A stretch of DNA of 26,375 nt. Source: CBDVBL01 sp965555375. Lineage in GTDB: Bacteria > Zixibacteria > MSB-5A5 > UBA10806. Positions 6,421-15,400 of the stretch are shown in pieces. The notes under the pieces are model-generated. The model was not told the DNA's origin and did no database searches. It worked only from the letters and a program-made list of their open reading frames with translations. Made by a program: the position numbers and the translations under genes. Within the stretch, counting starts at the first letter, position 1, and each line of letters starts with the position of its first letter. The stretch lies in the NCBI GenBank assembly GCA_965555375.1, contig CBEWDL010000027.1:1-26375 (forward strand). Reading direction: 5' to 3'.

Positions 6421-7850
6421 TTTATATATTTTCGCATGACCTGTCATTTTCGGATCAATTAATGGATTCTTTTTCCGGGCGGGAAACACAGAGCTTCACC
6501 GATGAGATCCGGCTGGCCTCAGCATTAAACGAGTTTGATCCGGACGGTATAGTATTCGACCTGCGTTCCGGGATGAGACCATTAAAGCTTATCGAACGTG
6601 TTTATCTCGAAAAACCATCGATTATCGTCGTGGCTATACTGCCTGCTATAGGAATTACCGAGGAGCTGAACTCCGACAAAGAATTATTCTGGGCGGTAGA
6701 GGCTGCAGACGTAGCGGTAGCTTTTGAAAAGATCGGTCGAGAGAGGAAGCTCTTAGAATCGTGCCGGATTATCGGCCGTTCGAACGAGCTTATTAGGGCG
6801 GCGGAGATCGTCAAGAAAGTGGCATCATCCGACGTCAATGTCCTCATTACAGGCCCGTCGGGAGTGGGCAAGGAAATTATCGCCAGGGCTATACATTCAG
6901 GTTCTGAGCAGCCTGATGGCCCATTTATTGCCGTGAACGTGGCCGCCCTTGCCCCGGGAATCATCGAGTCTGAGCTATTCGGCCACGAAAGAGGGGCTTT
7001 TACAGGGGCGACTGCAAGAAGGATGGGGGCTTTCGAACAGGCCTCGGACGGATTAATATTCTTAGATGAGATCGGCGAAATACCGCTTGAGATTCAAGCC
7101 AAGCTCTTGCGGGTTCTTGAACAGCGCAGTTTCACGCGAGTTGGAGGTAACATTCAGATTAAGGCCGACTTTCGATTGCTGGCAGCCACCAATAAGGTAT
7201 TGCAGGACGAGGTTGCTGCCGGCCGTTTCCGCGAGGACCTCTATTACCGCATAAGCGTCGTTACTATCGATTTGCCTCCTCTGAGCAGCAGAAAACAAGA
7301 TATCTCTCCTTTAGTGTATCATTTTTTGGCACAGAGGAAAAAAGAACTGAAAACCGATAATCTCTCGATTGAACCTGGAGCGCTGCGTTTATTCCATCGC
7401 TATGATTGGCCGGGCAACGTACGAGAATTGAAGAACGTTATCGATTCATTTTCGGTAACCAGCCCGACCGGGCGAATAAGGTCGTCGGATTTCGAACAAT
7501 ATGTTCGTGAGAGACGCTCCAGATCTGAGTTGCTTCCGGTCGTAACGGGGAGAACATCCCAGGCGGCGGAACATCAGATCATGATGCAGGCCATAATGGC
7601 TCTTACCGGCGAGATCAGTTCTTTGCGGCGATTGATTGAAAGAGAATTGGAAAGGGTAAGGGTTACGGAAAGTGGCTTCGCCGAATCTGCAAGTTCCAAA
7701 TTCGGCCCTGTCAAGATAGAAGATGCCGAGAGGGAACTTATGGTAAGAGCGCTTAACGAGGCCGGCGGCAACAGAAAGAAAGCCGCCCGTATCCTGGGCA
7801 TAGGCGAAAGGACATTATACCGCAAACTGGATAAATACGGTTTGAAGTGA
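6417..7850 (+). CDS. Sigma-54-dependent transcriptional activator (NtrC-like) with degenerate receiver
   Basis: The 477-residue product has an N-terminal 100-residue domain shaped like a response-regulator receiver but lacking the usual acidic pair at its start (it begins MIYIFSHDLSF); an Asp remains in VFDLRSG. A central AAA+ domain follows, with Walker A GPSGVGKE (146-153), the sigma-54 contact loop GAFTGA (193-198), Walker B LIFLDEIGE and the sensor region WPGNVRELKN. The C-terminus is a Fis-type helix-turn-helix (AARILGIGERTLYRKLDKYG). It remodels RNA polymerase holding sigma-54 using ATP. No histidine kinase is adjacent, which fits phosphorylation-independent control. It overlaps rnr by 4 bases and the next gene by 4 bases. 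A matching sigma-54-like promoter lies at 18745-18760. Confidence 0.94.
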   Translation: MIYIFSHDLSFSDQLMDSFSGRETQSFTDEIRLASALNEFDPDGIVFDLRSGMRPLKLIERVYLEKPSIIVVAILPAIGITEELNSDKELFWAVEAADVAVAFEKIGRERKLLESCRIIGRSNELIRAAEIVKKVASSDVNVLITGPSGVGKEIIARAIHSGSEQPDGPFIAVNVAALAPGIIESELFGHERGAFTGATARRMGAFEQASDGLIFLDEIGEIPLEIQAKLLRVLEQRSFTRVGGNIQIKADFRLLAATNKVLQDEVAAGRFREDLYYRISVVTIDLPPLSSRKQDISPLVYHFLAQRKKELKTDNLSIEPGALRLFHRYDWPGNVRELKNVIDSFSVTSPTGRIRSSDFEQYVRERRSRSELLPVVTGRTSQAAEHQIMMQAIMALTGEISSLRRLIERELERVRVTESGFAESASSKFGPVKIEDAERELMVRALNEAGGNRKKAARILGIGERTLYRKLDKYGLK

Positions 7851-9376
7851 AACGATTGATTTCAATCTCCGAAGCCGTTATCATTTCCTTACTTGTCGCA
7901 CCGCCCGCAACTGCGCAGTGGTTCGATAAGATTCAGACGGAATCGGATTGGGAATTTTCCTTTCGGGATGGATATTTCGATTATAACAGCTATCAACTTT
8001 ACAGGGAGCTGGCCGAGGGAGCAGCGATCTCCGATACTATTGAATATATCGTCTCCTCAATGGGGGCTGCGCCAACAGAGATAGTCAACAGCCCGATCTA
8101 TTCCAAAAGCTATGCTCAATCATTCCTGAAACGTAAAACCGCAGTCTCCACCGCATTTAAAGTGCCCGTGCGGGTCAGATTCGGTCGAAAGATATTTGAA
8201 AATAAAAATAAAGGATACATTTTACTTACGGGCTCATCCAGCAATATAAATTTGGCCTTCAAGGGCCGCGAGGAGAACGGCTCCTGGAGCACCGAACGTA
8301 GATCGATCAGTTTTGCCAGTGATGATTTCAGGTTTAAGCTTGGTAATTTCACCAGCCGAATAGGATGTGGTCTCGGAATCGGAAGGTTCGATTACAGGCC
8401 GGTCTCCTATGAATCCGATTTGGGGCGGGGAAAGGAATTTTTGTTCCCGGATAACAGCTATTATAATGGCTTTCTTTTTTCGTACAGAGATAACTTTAAC
8501 CTGATATATTCTATCAAAGAGTATTATGATGTTAAGAAGAATTTCGCGGGCGCTTCTGTATCGATCGGTGTTGCGGATTTTATGGTTGGCGCAACCGCCG
8601 CAGGCACGGTATTATCATCCGAGAACGTTTCGAGAACACTGGGAACCGGATCCATTTTTATTTTAAAAAACGATGGGGAATTACGATCCGAGATCGGCTA
8701 CGGAGAGTCAGGGATTGGGTTTTGCGCGCAGGCTCTAAGAAGCGATTATGATATCAGATTCTGGCATTATGATGATTCTTTCATCAATTTGCAATCGTCG
8801 GGATTTGCCCATCCGGATTATGAATCTTTCGGCGATGATCGATTCGAGCTATCTTTCAGACAGCCCCAGAAAGGCGAAACGGGTCTTTTCCTGAAACGAC
8901 GCTTCATGGCTGAACGCATCGAGTTTACAGCGGCCACCGAGGTATGGAAGAAATCGCCGGCCCACGTAATCGCCGTAGAGAATTCTATTCAAGCGCGCTG
9001 CCCTGTAGTATCGGATCTGGTGGTCATAGCCCGATATGCCGATCGACATAACAGACAGAACGATCGTTCCCTGGTTGAGCTCGGGGCCAGTTTGCAAAGA
9101 CATATCGAGTATGGTGTTTTAATATCGCTATGGGTGGAGCGGGAGCGAATCGAAAAGGATAAATCGAAATATCTTCTTTACATCTCGATGCCTGCTACGT
9201 CTCGCTTTTCCATAGGCGGAAGGGCGCGGTGGAATCTTTCGGGAGATTTCGATTATTTTATCGAGGAAAGAACGAGAATAGATAAGTTTCTTTCAATAAA
9301 GGCCACTTATAGATGGGACGATTCTTACGCTGGCGATCTCGGGCCGTTGTATCTGGTCGTTGAAAGCTTATGGTGA
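7847..9376 (+). CDS. Probable outer-membrane beta-barrel protein, function unknown
   Basis: GTG start at 7847 inside a GTGA overlap with the regulator gene. The 509-residue product has a signal peptide (about 1-23, ATA-QW), a short N-terminal region (FRDGYFDYNSYQLYRELA), and then alternating polar and hydrophobic strands rich in Tyr, Phe and Gly up to a C-terminal aromatic residue (VVESLW), typical of outer-membrane barrels. The segment FRFKLGNFTSRIGCGLGIG resembles the 'GDYxxxFGQGL' strand of the helix-hairpin-helix outer-membrane barrel proteins of Bacteroidota, but no HhH motif is visible here. It is the first gene of a three-gene envelope cassette with the lamin-tail protein and a second barrel. 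Outer-membrane location is likely; the family link is weak and function is unknown. Confidence 0.65.
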   Translation: MKRLISISEAVIISLLVAPPATAQWFDKIQTESDWEFSFRDGYFDYNSYQLYRELAEGAAISDTIEYIVSSMGAAPTEIVNSPIYSKSYAQSFLKRKTAVSTAFKVPVRVRFGRKIFENKNKGYILLTGSSSNINLAFKGREENGSWSTERRSISFASDDFRFKLGNFTSRIGCGLGIGRFDYRPVSYESDLGRGKEFLFPDNSYYNGFLFSYRDNFNLIYSIKEYYDVKKNFAGASVSIGVADFMVGATAAGTVLSSENVSRTLGTGSIFILKNDGELRSEIGYGESGIGFCAQALRSDYDIRFWHYDDSFINLQSSGFAHPDYESFGDDRFELSFRQPQKGETGLFLKRRFMAERIEFTAATEVWKKSPAHVIAVENSIQARCPVVSDLVVIARYADRHNRQNDRSLVELGASLQRHIEYGVLISLWVERERIEKDKSKYLLYISMPATSRFSIGGRARWNLSGDFDYFIEERTRIDKFLSIKATYRWDDSYAGDLGPLYLVVESLW

Positions 9377-10230
9377 AGATATTTGTTGTATTCTTCTCGT
9401 TGAGTGCAAATATCTACGGGCAGGTTGTGCTCTCGGAAATCTTATCCAATGAGCCATCCGGCAGGGTCAGGCTCGAATGGGTGGAGATTTATAACCCGGT
9501 CGATATGCAGGTGGATCTGCACAATTATTTGCTGATTGCTGGTTCTGATACCACTCGTTTGCCGATTGGTTCTTATGTGGATGGCGGCGCTTACGCAATA
9601 CTCGCCCGTCAGCTATTGCCCGAAGATGGCTCGGATTCCTTTGAGGGATACTGGGGCGATTCCTCAGGCGTATGGGGGGATTCGGAGATCGAAAACTACG
9701 TTGCTTTCGATGTTAAAATAGGTCTTAATAATAATCAGGGATCAGTCGCGCTGGCTGATACTTCAGGCAATCAACTCGATTATTTTGCCTGGGACTCCGC
9801 CTCTGATGATGGCCGCTCTATCGAAAGAGATGATCTTCTCGATGTCTTTTCCGGGTGGCATGACTGTTACGATCCCGACGGTTCCACGCCGGGACGCGCC
9901 AATTCACCTATCCCCGTCGGTGGTGAAGGCGCTCTCAGCATTTCGGTGTCGCCACGTTTGATCACCCCCGATGGAGATGGTATCGATGATAATTTTGCGA
10001 TTGATGTTATCATTCCTGCCGGTACTGAGATCACGGTCGATGTTTTCGATGATTCAGCTATGAAGGTTAGAAATCTGCTTTTTGAATCTGATGCTGCGGT
10101 CAGCAGTTTCCAGTGGAACGGTCTTGACCATAACGGCGGGCGGCTGCCTCCGGGTCTTTATATCATAGGGTTTTTTCTGACAGGTCAAAAAAACGAAAGC
10201 AAATTTTTACCTGTGGTCGTAGCGCCATGA
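9370..10230 (+). CDS. Secreted lamin-tail-domain protein with FlgD-like Ig end
   Basis: The 286-residue product overlaps the barrel gene by 7 bases. It has a signal peptide (1-17, IYG-QV). A lamin tail domain covers about 18-155: VVLSEILSNEP followed by EWVEIYNPVDMQVDL, with the typical G-S and D-W strand motifs (LDYFAWDSASDDGRSIER) and STPGRAN at its end. The C-terminal part (about 195-286) starts SPRLITPDGDGIDDNFAI and ends with WNGLDHNGGRLPPGLYIIGF, an Ig-like fold related to FlgD and type IX tails, but without NYPNPFNP or the final basic motif, so it is not a standard sorting tail. Bacterial lamin tail domains are extracellular and often accompany nucleases or barrels. Periplasmic or surface placement is likely; its partner is probably one of the two flanking barrels. 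Confidence 0.8.
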   Translation: MVKIFVVFFSLSANIYGQVVLSEILSNEPSGRVRLEWVEIYNPVDMQVDLHNYLLIAGSDTTRLPIGSYVDGGAYAILARQLLPEDGSDSFEGYWGDSSGVWGDSEIENYVAFDVKIGLNNNQGSVALADTSGNQLDYFAWDSASDDGRSIERDDLLDVFSGWHDCYDPDGSTPGRANSPIPVGGEGALSISVSPRLITPDGDGIDDNFAIDVIIPAGTEITVDVFDDSAMKVRNLLFESDAAVSSFQWNGLDHNGGRLPPGLYIIGFFLTGQKNESKFLPVVVAP

Positions 10231-11009
10231 TACGTATTGCGTTTCTAATCGCTTTGATAAACTCTACAAACCTGCTGGCCTCAGGTTTCGATGAGATGAT
10301 ATTATGGCAGTACGATATTCCCGGGGATTCCTCGAGGGTCATTAATCTGGAGCCGTCCAGGCTCTGCCGAAGAGGACTGGAGACTGCTTTTTTACATGCC
10401 AATCCATACGGAATCCGATCATTAGACTGGAACTATGCCATAATCAGGTATGGATTTGGCCGAACAGGCTTATTCGGTCAATTTGGATCATACGGGCTGG
10501 ATGGTTATTATGCGAGATACACGTATTCCCTTGGCGCCGCCGCTCGAATAACCGAATCCTTTTCTTCGGCCGTAAGCGGAAATTTTCAAACGGAGGATTT
10601 CAATCGGGCGGGGAATTATTCCAGGGCAAATCTAAATATCAGAGTCTCCCATAGATATCGGGGGTTCAGAGGCATTCTGGGCTTATCCGAGATTAATCTC
10701 AAGAGCGATTATGGAACCTCGAATAGCAAAGGTTCCGGGCCATGGGCATGTATATCCTATCTCTTCAAAGACGGCATCCAGCTCAACGCAAGTGTCAAGA
10801 GAACTCAATACAACAGGACCAGGTGGCTCATCGGGCAGGATATCGACATCTCCGATGCGATCGATATTCATATCGGTCTTCTGAATCGTCCCGATGTCTT
10901 CTTTGGACGGCTTGATTTATCCTATAAATCGGTTACATTGATGTTGACATATAATTCGGTGAGCAGGCTTAACGATACAATCGTATTGGGTTTTGCCTTT
11001 GGGGGCTAA
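10227..11009 (+). CDS. Probable outer-membrane beta-barrel protein (small), function unknown
   Basis: The 260-residue product starts at ATG 10227 within an ATGA overlap with the lamin-tail gene. A signal peptide is present (about 1-18, LLA-SG). The rest is a run of short amphipathic strands (YAIIRYGFGRTGLFGQFGSYG, split by turns; RANLNIRVSHRYRGFRG; VTLMLTYNSVS), ending DTIVLGFAFGG. The periodicity and size suit an 8-12-stranded outer-membrane barrel, broadly like the small barrel accessories of type IX-type systems, though no specific motif proves kinship. It closes the barrel/lamin-tail/barrel cassette and stands 6 bases before the dNTPase gene. Location is inferred; function is unknown. Confidence 0.6.
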   Translation: MIRIAFLIALINSTNLLASGFDEMILWQYDIPGDSSRVINLEPSRLCRRGLETAFLHANPYGIRSLDWNYAIIRYGFGRTGLFGQFGSYGLDGYYARYTYSLGAAARITESFSSAVSGNFQTEDFNRAGNYSRANLNIRVSHRYRGFRGILGLSEINLKSDYGTSNSKGSGPWACISYLFKDGIQLNASVKRTQYNRTRWLIGQDIDISDAIDIHIGLLNRPDVFFGRLDLSYKSVTLMLTYNSVSRLNDTIVLGFAFGG

Positions 11010-11015
11010 GCGTTA

Positions 11016-12167
11016 ATGTTGAGGGAAGAATTAGAAAAAAGAGAAATGGAGATATTAGCCCCTTACGCCATAAAATCGGGGGAGTCGAAAGGTCGCCGCT
11101 ATCCGGAACCGAAACATCCCTATAGAACGGAATTCCAGCGAGATCGGGACCGAATCGTGCATTCCACAGCTTTTCGCAGACTTGAATATAAAACCCAGGT
11201 ATTTGTGAATCACGAGGGAGACCATTATCGCACTCGGCTAACGCATAGCCTCGAGGTTGCCATTATCGCTCGCTCGATTACCAGAGCGCTACGCCTGAAC
11301 GAGGATCTGACCGAAGCCATCTCCCTGGCCCACGACCTGGGCCATACACCGTTCGGTCATTCGGGGGAGGAGGCCTTAGACGAACTCCTCCGGGATAACG
11401 GGGGATTCGAGCACAACCGTCAATGTATCAGGGTCGTGGACGTGATCGAAAAAAGATACCATGATTTCCCCGGCTTGAACCTTACTTATGAACTCCGGGA
11501 CGGAATATTCAAACATCATTCCCAATATGACAATCCGGAGATGCAGTCGGATCTGCCCATCAGCGGGGGGCCGTCCCTGGAATGCCAGGTGGTCAATATG
11601 GCCGACGAGATCGCCTATAACTGCCACGATGTTGACGATGGCCTATCATCCGGAATTATCCAGGAGGAACAGCTTGAAAGTGTATCGATCTGGAAACGTC
11701 ATATAGACCGGGTTAAGAAAGACTATACTGATGCCGGCCAGAAAATGCGACGTCATATTATAGTGCGCATGCTGATTAACGAATTGGTGACAGACCTGCT
11801 GAATCAATCCAGTTTGAATATCGCGGCCGGTAATCCCCGGAATGCAGATGATATTCGCAATAATCCTGAGCCGTTGCTGGAATTCTCACACTCGATGGAA
11901 AAAGAAAACCAAAAGCTGAAAGAGTTTCTTCAGGATAATATGTACCGGCATTCTAAAATGGTGCGGATGGCCGAAAAGGCTAAAAAAATAATCTCAGAGA
12001 TTTTCAACATCTACATAAACAACCCACATACTCTCCCGCCGCACGTAAAAGCCCTGCTGAAAAGTGAACCTGCATATCAGGTAGTCGCCGATTATATCGC
12101 CGGGATGACCGACAGATTCGCCGCCGCTGAATACAGAAAGCTCATCGATCCCTACGAAAAAATGTAG
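11016..12167 (+). CDS. dgt: Deoxyguanosinetriphosphate triphosphohydrolase-like HD hydrolase
   Basis: The 383-residue product carries all the family hallmarks: YRTEFQRDRDRIVHSTAFRRLEYKTQV at the start (cut here: RDRDRIVHSTAFRR and LEYKTQVF), H77 in TRLTHSLEVA, the HD pair H106-D107 in AHDLGHTPFGHSGE, and MADEIAYNCHDVDDG with the distal metal ligand. It cleaves dNTPs to deoxynucleoside plus triphosphate, using a metal held by the HD motif. Length and motifs fit the shorter, tetrameric or hexameric class common outside Enterobacteria rather than E. coli Dgt. It is the last gene of the rnr unit; no clear terminator follows. A housekeeping nucleotide-pool role is expected; its place behind envelope genes has no obvious functional logic. 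Confidence 0.93.
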   Translation: MLREELEKREMEILAPYAIKSGESKGRRYPEPKHPYRTEFQRDRDRIVHSTAFRRLEYKTQVFVNHEGDHYRTRLTHSLEVAIIARSITRALRLNEDLTEAISLAHDLGHTPFGHSGEEALDELLRDNGGFEHNRQCIRVVDVIEKRYHDFPGLNLTYELRDGIFKHHSQYDNPEMQSDLPISGGPSLECQVVNMADEIAYNCHDVDDGLSSGIIQEEQLESVSIWKRHIDRVKKDYTDAGQKMRRHIIVRMLINELVTDLLNQSSLNIAAGNPRNADDIRNNPEPLLEFSHSMEKENQKLKEFLQDNMYRHSKMVRMAEKAKKIISEIFNIYINNPHTLPPHVKALLKSEPAYQVVADYIAGMTDRFAAAEYRKLIDPYEKM

Positions 12168-12216
12168 CCTGGCAGGGAGCGTGCTATGCTTCATTTTTTG
12201 CAAAAACCTGCATATT

Positions 12217-12238
12217 TGATCATATGGGAAAATGATCA
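12217..12238. promoter_or_regulatory. Paired TGATCA palindromes, possible operator
   Basis: TGATCA occurs at 12217-12222 and again at 12233-12238, 16 bases start to start, inside a larger inverted repeat (TGATCAT/ATGATCA). It lies just upstream of the -35 at 12256, a usual place for an activator or repressor site. No protein can be assigned. Confidence 0.35.
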
Positions 12239-12255
12239 TTGAATGAATAATAGCC

Positions 12256-12283
12256 TTGACAGCGATTTGAAAAGGGTTATATT
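12256..12283 (+). promoter_or_regulatory. Promoter of the subtilase gene
   Basis: Perfect TTGACA at 12256-12261, a 16-base spacer and TATATT at 12278-12283. The predicted start near 12290 gives a leader of about 190 bases before the ATG at 12481. That leader holds an 11-base direct repeat (ACCAAAAATCG at 12426 and 12456, exactly 30 bases apart). Confidence 0.65.
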
Positions 12284-12480
12284 GCAATGGATAGAAAATA
12301 CTTGGGCAAAGTTTTGCCAATTTAACATCGTGCGGTTGGTATGGTTCCGCTGGATTTGTCTTAGAGGAATATTATAATCTGGAGAGAAGAGTTGGCTTTT
12401 AACAATCTGTAAGGGAGGATCTATTACCAAAAATCGATCAAGATTAGTTGTATTAACCAAAAATCGTGGAGAAAAATAGC

Positions 12481-15400
12481 ATGAAGAATCTACTTGCAGT
12501 TCTAACGCTTGGTCTTTTAGTGGGTTATCTGAGCGCTCCGGCATTCGGCGGACAGTACAGCTCGGATTTCGATCTGTATCTGGAAGATCATCAGGCGGAG
12601 GAAATGATCGGCGCAGTTATTACTATGGCCGATCAGGTGGACTTGGATGCCTTGAAGCAGGAGCTTTACGCCAGGCGCGCCGACCGCCGCGAATGGCATG
12701 AAACTGTGGTCTTAGCGCTACAGGAGAAGGCGACCGTTTCACAGGCGGGCATTATGTCCCAATTGGCGAATCTGGCCAACCAGGGACTGGTCAGAGATTA
12801 TCGGGGCGTCTGGATCGGCAACGTTGTTCTGGTTGATGCCCGCCGCGAGGCTCTCGACATCCTGGTACAGCGCGATGACGTATTGCAGATCAATCCCGAC
12901 TATGAAATTGAAAACATCGAGCCGGTAAGCAAAGGTGATGATGGTCCCCCCCTGATTGCCGGTGTGGAACTTGGCCTGGGGGCGATCCGGGCCGACGAGG
13001 TCTGGGCCATGGGTTATACTGGCGCCGGACGGCTGGTCAGCCATCTCGATACAGGTGTCGACGGCACCCATCCGGCGCTAAGCGCTCGCTGGAGAGGCCT
13101 CGATCCCCGCTACGCTGACAACCCTGGGTGGGCATGGTTTGATCCCATAACCGATACCCAATTCCCGCAAGAATGGTTCTGGTCTCACGGAACCCACACT
13201 ATGGGCACTATCTGCGGTCTGGGCGAGAGCACCGGCGATACCATCGGCGTCGCTTTCGGCGCAGAGTGGATTTCCGCCGGTGTGATAGACAGAATCAATA
13301 TCCCTCGCACGGTTGCAGATGCAATACTGGCGTTTGAATGGATAGCAGATCCCGATGAGGACCCCGGGACCGTCTGGGATGTTCCGGATGTTTGCTCCAA
13401 TTCCTGGGGCTTAACCACTGGGCATGGCTATCCTCACTGCCATGAGGTATTCTGGGAAGTTCTCGACGGCTGTGAAGCCGCCGGGGTCTTTGTGCTCTTT
13501 GCGGCAGGTAACGAGGGACCCGGGGCGCGCACTTTGAGGAATCCGGCTACCAGGGCGACAACGGATATTCAAAGCTTTGCCATCGGCGCTCTCGACGGAA
13601 ACAATCCTAACTTTCCGATTGCAGATTTCTCCTCTCGGGGGCCTTCAGAATGCACGCCCGACGGAAACGATGTCATCAAGCCGGAAGTCTCGGCTCCCGG
13701 CGTAAATGTCAGAAGCTCAGTTCCGGGCGGTGGCTACCAGGGCAACTGGAGCGGCACCTCAATGGCCTGTCCGCACGTGGCCGGCGTCGTCGCCCTGATG
13801 AGGGAAGCAAACCCTAACCTGACAACCGATCAGATAGGGGGGATTCTGCTCGAAACGGCTGCCGATCTCGGCCAGGAGGGCGAGGATAACGCTTATGGAA
13901 TGGGTATCGTCGATGCCTACGAGGCCGTAACCATGGCATTGGCTTACCTCGAGGGATGGGGTATGATGGCAGGTCATATTACCGACCAGGCATCCGGAGA
14001 TCCAATTCAGGGTGCCCGGGTAAGCGTGATCGATCGTCCCTGGAGCGCTACGTCAAATAGTCTCGGTTATTACAGAGTTTTCATGCACGCTGACACGCTC
14101 TGGGATCTCAGGGTTGAGAATCCACCGACCCATCTGCCGATCTTCGATCAGCAGATGGTTGCGCAAAACGAAACCCTGTGGGTCGATTACGAGCTTGAGG
14201 GCAAGGTTACAGTCACTCTCAAAGCCTCGTTTGCCAACCCGGAGGATGCTTCCTATCGCGCCTTCTATATCAAGGGCAGCTGGGATAACGATGGTTTCTA
14301 CGACGAAAACTGGTCCGGTGATTACATTGCTATTTATGACGATGGTGCGGCGCCCGACGAAATTGCCGAAGACGGCGTATTTACAGGCACCGTCATGCTC
14401 GCCCGCGATCTGGTCAATACCTATAGCTGGGCGATTTATAGCGAGAATTACGGCGGCGAGGATGCCCTTCTCGATAACGGCGCCGATTTCGATATACCAG
14501 ATCTGAACCCGCCGGATGTGCCGACCCTGGTGGTCGACCCCTCAGGTTCCGACAACAACTGGATCATCTCGGTAGAAGGCGACCATGATCTTTCTCTCGA
14601 TTTGATGCAGGGCATCGAAAACACTCCGGCCAAATGGGGAGCCGCCACGGCGCTGGTTGAGGGCGTTACCTATACTTTCCGGTTGCGTGTCATGCACTCC
14701 GATGTGGCCAGCTACGGCTCCGGCGGTATCGGAGGTCCCGATCTGCAGTTCACCTGTGAATACGAGGGCTCCTACGATTTCATTTTCGATGATCGTGACG
14801 ACAGCTATCTGGTCCAGCTAGCTGGAACCGAAGGTCCCCCTACCTTCCTTTCGGCTCGGTCGGGTCTCGACGGCCACATACCGGTTGCCTGGATGCCTCC
14901 CGGCACCGTCGAATACCGGGAGATGGCTTACGACGACGGCCAGCTGGTGAATGGCTGGTACTACTACGACTCTTATAATCTGATGGCCACCATGTTTGTG
15001 CCTGAAAGCCAGCCGCTTTCGATTGACTCGGTTATGGTTCACGTTCTGACCGAGGGTGATCCGTACTGGCCATGGCCGGACGGTACCCACGATCCTGTCG
15101 GCGTCTGGATATTTTTAGATAACGGCTCGGGTTTCCCTGAGAACGATCCGGTTTTCTACGAAGAGGTCGTCTGCACGCCCGGTGAATGGATCAGGGTCGA
15201 TGTTGACGAAATATTGGTGGCTCAGGGTAATTTCTGGGTTGCCATGAACAACCTGGCCGGCGGCGGTGACGATGGTATGGGGCTGGATGCCAATACCGAT
15301 TACCCTGCCAATAAATGGGCCCGCTTTGAGGGCGTTTGGGGGATGCAGGATTACTATCCCGGCGATCATATGATCCGGGCTAAGGTCTTCGGCGGTGGCA

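Noticed and set aside
12170..12185. Second sigma-54-like promoter after dgt (TGGCAGG-GAGC-GTGCT)
   Set aside because: It matches only 10 of 12 informative bases, a level expected many times by chance in 26 kb, and a near-perfect TTGACA/TATATT promoter lies closer to the subtilase gene.
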